A DNA stretch of 64,000 nt from Aquila chrysaetos chrysaetos (Eukaryota; Chordata; Aves; Accipitriformes; Accipitridae): the NCBI RefSeq assembly GCF_900496995.4, contig NC_044006.1, forward strand, positions 31,929,120-31,993,119. The letters run 5' to 3'. Position numbers and translations under genes: made by a program. Below the pieces are notes generated by a model that ran no database searches, was not told the origin of the DNA, and saw only the letters and a list, made by a program, of their open reading frames with translations. Within the stretch, counting starts at the first letter, position 1. Every line of letters starts with the position of its first letter. Below are positions 59,701 to 64,000 of the stretch, piece by piece.

Positions 59701-62700
59701 TATTTAGACAAGGCTTTCAAAAAGTGTCAGTTAACCCTTGACAGCTAAACCGCATCTCTAAATCCTGCTCTAGACAAGGTCAAGCTGTTTCTTTGCTGAA
59801 GGTGGTGGGGGGTATGTTGTCTTTGCCCATTACTGCCTTCCTGGGTTGGTTTCCACAAAACTCTGTCATCTGCCTTATTATCCACTTACTCAGGGAGCAT
59901 CCAAAAGTGCCAGACACCATGCAGGTACATGAAGTGATATCAGTAGCACTGGGCTCAAATACCACTATTTGCCTCAGAGCGTCTCATCTCCTCTGATGCC
60001 CTTGTCTCTCTGGTGCCAGAGGTGTCCATGCTGGTGCCTGTAAGCACATCTGCCTGGAGACTAAGCCCTTCACACTGGGATTTGACAGAACCATGTTATC
60101 TCTAGTGTAGCATCATGTGGACCACTAAAGCTTGGTCTTGTACTTGGCTTATTTTTCAGTGTGTTTGTGTGTCAGCTTTTGGTAGGAGGCAATGTCACTC
60201 TGCTTTTCGTGAGTTTGCAACTTAAAAGTACTAGGTTATTTGTATGAAATCAGGGCATTTCAAAATAGTCAAGAGAAGAAAGACAAATAAAAAATAAAAA
60301 ATGCCTGAGGGATGTTGCACCAACTGGCAGAGTTTGCAGAGAACCAAAACACGAGTCCTACAGTTCAGCAGCAAATTCCAGGGCTCCCTGATTGAGCTCA
60401 CCTTCAGCCTAAAAAGCCTACATCTGAACTGGGGAGTCTGCAGTGTAAAAGCCACTTATCCCGTATCATTGAATTCATACACATCCCAGTGACCTCTCCT
60501 TTGCCTCCAGATGGGTAGTTTGGCCAGCAGGAGTAAATAGATGTAGTTCAGGCGGTGCTGCTGCTGGTCGTCCTCCCTCCTCACCACCCTCCTGTCCTCC
60601 TTCTCGCCACACATCCCCCCACCTGGCAGTTTTGTTCCCCTTGGCTGTTTGGCTGATGGATCAGCTCTCTCTTTCTACACCCCTTTCCTGTTTAACCTCT
60701 TTCCTTCTTGTTTTCACTCTCCATTAAAGTCCTTTCAAGTCTACCACGTAGCTGATACTTTAATATATGAAGTAGATACGGACTAGAAGCAAAAACTAGT
60801 GTGTTTGAAAAAAGACAAGGTGGGAGTTGGTCTAGGGTCAACTCAGGCCATCTTCATAATCTTATTTTGTCTTCATCTTTTATACACCCTCCTTCTGTTT
60901 TGACCCAATGTTTGTAGAGCTCCCTGCACTTTGGACCCTGATCCTCCATCCTTGGGGTCAGGGTGTGGGCTGATTTGTCACTGCAGTCCAGAGAGCAGTA
61001 AGGGGTTAACAGTGGTGAGGGACCATAGTCCTGTGGGAAGCAATGAAATGTGACCCCTAAAAGCAGGACCTGCGCCTAAAAGCAGGACCTGCATGGTTGA
61101 GGTCCTTGGTGCCTTGGAATATCCTAAAGTGTCCATGAGAGAACAAAACTGCGCCTCTTTTGGAGGAACATCCCATCCCATCCCATCCCATCCCATCCCA
61201 TCCCATCCCATCCCATCCCATCCCATCCCATCCCATCCCCATCCTTCCTACACTCCATAAAACCGCTAACGTCAGCAGTATGTTGTATACTTCGATGTAT
61301 GCTGCACCAGGGAGAGGAGAGCTGGGTGTCCCAAGGGCAAAGGGAGAGGGGATGTGTGAAAAGCAGGGTGTGCTCCCCATCCTTCGGGATTGTGCGCGTC
61401 TTTGCAGTTCTCTTGGTGTATGTTGTGTTTTCTGTGCTAATTTTGCTTAGCAAAGGCTAAGCGAATGGGAAAGGCTTACGGTATCCCATAAAATGAAGAC
61501 TCACGTGGCTCATTTCCGTGCAAATCAAGGAGGAATTGTAATCGGAGCTGAGCAAAAAAAATGTGATCAAAGCTCTTTCTGCTGGGTGATATAAACGGAG
61601 CAGTACAACACTCACATTTACTTTGAATACACCAAATCAGTGTAGCAAAAATAATACTCGTGGATAAGAAAGTCTAGAGGCCTCACTTTTGCATTTTAAA
61701 ACCTGAGTATTTTAGTTGTAGCTTCAATATGAAACAAAACCCCCGCATCCTGAAAATGAACCAAGTAGCTTTATGTTCAGCTAAGCATTTGATTTGAAAA
61801 ATGTGTATGCATAGGAATATTTACTCTTTGTTCTGCTCAGAAAACATTTTCAGCTTGGGGTCTCTCTGTAAATATTTTTAAAATGCGAAGGAGGGGGTTT
61901 AGTCAGCAAATTCTCCTTCCATTTCCCTGCCCAAGAAACCCTGCAACTAAAAAACTGGTTTTCTTCTAGTAACAGTGGGGAATACAAGCTTCATTGGACC
62001 CAGAAGCTATTTCTGTGCATTGTATTTGTGACCACTGAATAATTTTGAATGTTGATCACAGACTAAATTAATTTAGGTCCCTAAAAATCTGCCTCGTCAC
62101 AGCCTTCTCATTTTCATGCTACCACCTAGCGAGTGTCACCCTCTTCCCGATTTTTCTGGGCTTTGCCTCTTTCGAGAGCTAACAGCTGCGTCACTCTCCA
62201 AACAGGATGTTGCATGCATCTGTGCTGCTCTTCCAGCCCTGGCAAGCTAAATACATGGTATTCCCAATAATGCCTGGCATACAATTTTGCTTTGTGGCTA
62301 TTAGTAGCTGCTCGTGTAGGATTCTAATATGAGATTTCCACAACAGATGCATTATTTTGACTATTATTTGGTTTATCTGTCTTCCTGACTTCTGTTGGCT
62401 TGGCAACCTTTTGGAGGAAAGGGGAAAAGTTCAAATGTCGCTGTTTACTCCTTTTCCTGTAGCAAACAAGTGCCATTGCAGTGATAGAAGCCATCAGGTG
62501 GAGGCATCCAAACATTGTCCAAGGAAGATGGACTGGCAGTTCTTCACAAGCCCAAATCTAATTTGCAGAAATTTAGAGGGACTCGGACAATTTTGAGTTG
62601 AATACACAGTATTTCTCACTGCGAGGGCTTCACCCAGCATGCAAGGCTTCTGGTGTGATGGATTGAACGGTTCAAGAGAAGCACTTAACATGGTGGGATC

Positions 62701-63267
62701 TTTAGGTTTTTAGGGACTCCTTGCCTACTCCATACTAGCCAGTTCTGCATGAGAATGCTTTCTTCTTTGGCTTTTGTAGGGTTGCTGAACACAGTGTTAA
62801 ACCGAGATAACTACTACTACAGTACTATCATGGTTCTTTCTGAAGTTAAACCACTGCCAAGTGGAAACACTCAACAATTTGTGATATGACCTCAGGGAAG
62901 AAGGTGAAGCTTTTTGCAAGTCCTTTGCTTTGATTTTATTTATGTCCTGGTCTCTGAGCACTTAATTTGGTGTGACGATGCATTTTCAAATCTTTATCAC
63001 AGGAGGGAGAGAAAGAGTGTCGAGATCGTTATGCAATACTATTATTCCAGGGTTTGAGGTTTTCAAGAAGTGGCACCTAGGTATTGTGTGAAGATTTGCA
63101 GCGAAGCTGCATGAGTGGGTAATTCGCTGTTACACAGTATTTTCTCTTCTTTGTAGTTACTTGGGCTTCCAGATGTTGATGATGATGCATTTGAAGAATA
63201 TAACGCAGACGCGGAAGAAGAGGAGCCAGAAGCCGATCACCAACAGATGGGTGTCAGTCAGCAGTGA
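50552..63267 (+). CDS. MTURN: MTURN, maturin, neural progenitor differentiation regulator (three coding exons)
   Basis: Maturin is a small acidic cytoplasmic protein. It promotes neural differentiation in Xenopus and has been linked to megakaryocyte differentiation in human; its biochemical activity is not established. Exons 50552-50713, 56651-56773 and 63157-63267 are all phase 0 and encode exactly 131 aa, the length of human MTURN. Residues from ETERRMDFYA to GVSFYVLCP and from HVWSESEDCL to the end are almost unchanged from mammals; the first 25 residues are more divergent. The C terminus has an acidic run (AEEEEPEADH) and ends MGVSQQ. Introns are 5937 and 6383 bp. Intron 1 holds the hexanucleotide repeat, G runs and a MIR-like relic; intron 2 holds a pentamer microsatellite and short duplications. 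No other gene is seen in them. Confidence 0.96.
50731..50774 (+). repeat. Hexanucleotide (GGACCG)6 plus G run, MTURN intron 1
   Basis: Six perfect GGACCG units (50731-50766), equivalent to GGGACC in phase, then G to 50774. The array begins 17 nt after the exon 1 donor. Confidence 0.95.
51805..51890 (-). mobile_element. MIR-like SINE relic in MTURN intron 1
   Basis: Resembles reversed MIR: 'cctttcacagatgag', 'gtggaaacaaagagcagtga' and 'aatgacttcttcaggaccac', in order and at the correct spacing. Diverged. Confidence 0.5.
56651..56773 (+). CDS. MTURN: MTURN exon 2
   Basis: A 123-bp exon encoding residues 55-95, HVWSESEDCLPFLQLAQDYI through KVFKSFRP. Acceptor tggctttcag, donor GTAAGT at 56774. 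Confidence 0.96.
59292..59341 (+). repeat. 25-bp tandem duplication, MTURN intron 2
   Basis: Two adjacent 25-bp units starting at 59292 and 59317 with 22 of 25 bases identical, followed by a partial third. Confidence 0.85.
61056..61092 (+). repeat. 19-bp period duplication, MTURN intron 2
   Basis: The 18-mer cctaaaagcaggacctgc occurs at 61056-61073 and again at 61075-61092 without change, about 75 bp before the pentamer array. Confidence 0.9.
61169..61238 (+). repeat. (CATCC)14 microsatellite, MTURN intron 2
   Basis: Fourteen perfect CATCC units. All minus-strand frames across it are open and read as a GMGWD repeat, which is an artefact of the repeat, not a protein. Confidence 0.97.
63157..63267 (+). 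CDS. MTURN: MTURN exon 3, terminal coding part
   Basis: Acceptor cttctttgtag, then residues 96-131 (LLGLPDVDDDAFEEYNADAE through MGVSQQ) and the TGA at 63265-63267. The 3' UTR continues in the same exon. Confidence 0.96.
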   Translation, partial: LLGLPDVDDDAFEEYNADAEEEEPEADHQQMGVSQQ

Positions 63268-64000
63268 TTTTCTGAGAAGCTAAAAAAATTTGGAAGCCTT
63301 TGGTACCAGGTGGGGTCAGGTGGTCCCACGTTAGCCTGTTCGAATTCATACATCACATGGGGATATCTGGCTCCCAGGATAAAAGTTTTACAAAATGGTT
63401 TAAAAAAGAAAAAAAAAAAAAAAAAATCTGTGATAAGCTTTGCTAAGAAGTGACCTGAATTTTGCTCCTGCTTCAGTGGGTTTTCTATGGAGTTGTCTTG
63501 GTAGCATTCTGCCATTATCAGTCTAGAAGTAGTTTTGTCACTGACTTGTCTCTTTGATTTATGTTCGGGAGTGGTGTTCACTGACATGAATGTAGAGTAC
63601 TGAGAATGTAGGAAGCGTGTGGTGAGAGTGCCGAGTCCTTGTCGGTGACATTTCTGAGGAAACCAGCGCAAAGAGCAAACGCGACTTGCGCTTTTCTTTT
63701 TAGTTCAACAGCTATGGTTTTTGACAAAGTACCAAATTTGGAGAGATTTCTCCTGAAAAACACTAGTTTAATATGGTTGGTACTGCAGAAGTGCACGTGA
63801 AGGCTTAACAAAATTAATGGGAAGCGGGAAGTCCAGGGGAGTATTGGTGTCAGACGTATTAGTGTTGTTTTACTGACACCCAAGTTTACAAGTGCTGGAT
63901 TAATAACTGAGAGTAATTAGTATCAGCAGTACACATTATAACCAACCCTGGTTCTCCAACACCATTTGATCCAAAGCCAAATGCTGCTTTCATACAAATC
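63268..64000 (+). other. MTURN: MTURN 3' UTR, continuing past the window
   Basis: Follows the MTURN stop in the terminal exon. No AATAAA is visible before the window ends, so the 3' UTR is longer than 730 nt. An A-rich tract (63402-63426) lies inside it. Confidence 0.7.

Noticed and set aside
60978-61453. Minus-strand frames with GMGWD repeats
   Set aside because: Translation of the CATCC microsatellite; open in every frame.
1-64000. tRNA, rRNA, U6, Y RNA, 5S or CRISPR sequences
   Set aside because: I looked for their characteristic boxes and saw none. Small nucleolar RNAs in introns cannot be excluded by eye.

Overview
This 64 kb window is vertebrate nuclear DNA, almost certainly from a bird. 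It has single-copy genes with GT-AG introns, CpG-island promoters, and CR1 LINE copies with the avian-type 3' end (degenerate ATTCTATG repeats). It also has a fragment that resembles a family of avian retroviral LTRs, and a few old MIR-like relics. The order or species cannot be resolved from what is visible. There are no prokaryotic features, CRISPR arrays or operons.

Layout. A 5'-truncated CR1 element, broken in its reverse transcriptase frame, fills 1-2209. After about 5.5 kb of intergenic DNA comes METTL6 on the minus strand. Its coding sequence, 14968 down to 7972, has five exons and encodes 292 aa; it is a tRNA-Ser m3C32 methyltransferase. METTL6 and EAF1 are divergent and share a CpG-island promoter at about 16.4-17.3 kb. 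EAF1 is on the plus strand, 16795-35710, with six coding exons and 259 aa; it is an ELL-associated transcription elongation factor. Its 3' UTR probably ends near the AATAAA at 37591. The 13 kb gap after it holds a second, short CR1 (38452-38945), a long T tract, the LTR fragment (41861-42432) and GC-rising DNA without a recognisable gene. A second CpG island at about 50.2-51.6 kb carries the first exon of MTURN (maturin) on the plus strand. MTURN has three coding exons (50552-63267, 131 aa) and its 3' UTR runs off the window.

Reconstruction. The three gene models were built by eye from splice sites and recalled family sequence. All exon phases join cleanly and the protein lengths match the families (METTL6 about 284 aa in human, EAF1 268, MTURN 131). 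METTL6 modifies tRNA, EAF1 acts in RNA polymerase II elongation and MTURN in neural and blood differentiation, so there is no functional cluster. METTL6 and EAF1 are linked by their shared promoter.

Most worth a second look: the EAF1-MTURN adjacency (their human orthologues lie on different chromosomes, and COLQ is absent from the gap); a perfect 17-bp inverted repeat in EAF1 intron 4; two short expandable GC repeats flanking MTURN exon 1 ((CGG)11 two bases before the ATG and a six-copy hexanucleotide just after the donor); and an unrecognised 281-codon open frame just upstream of MTURN. I found no convincing new biological system.
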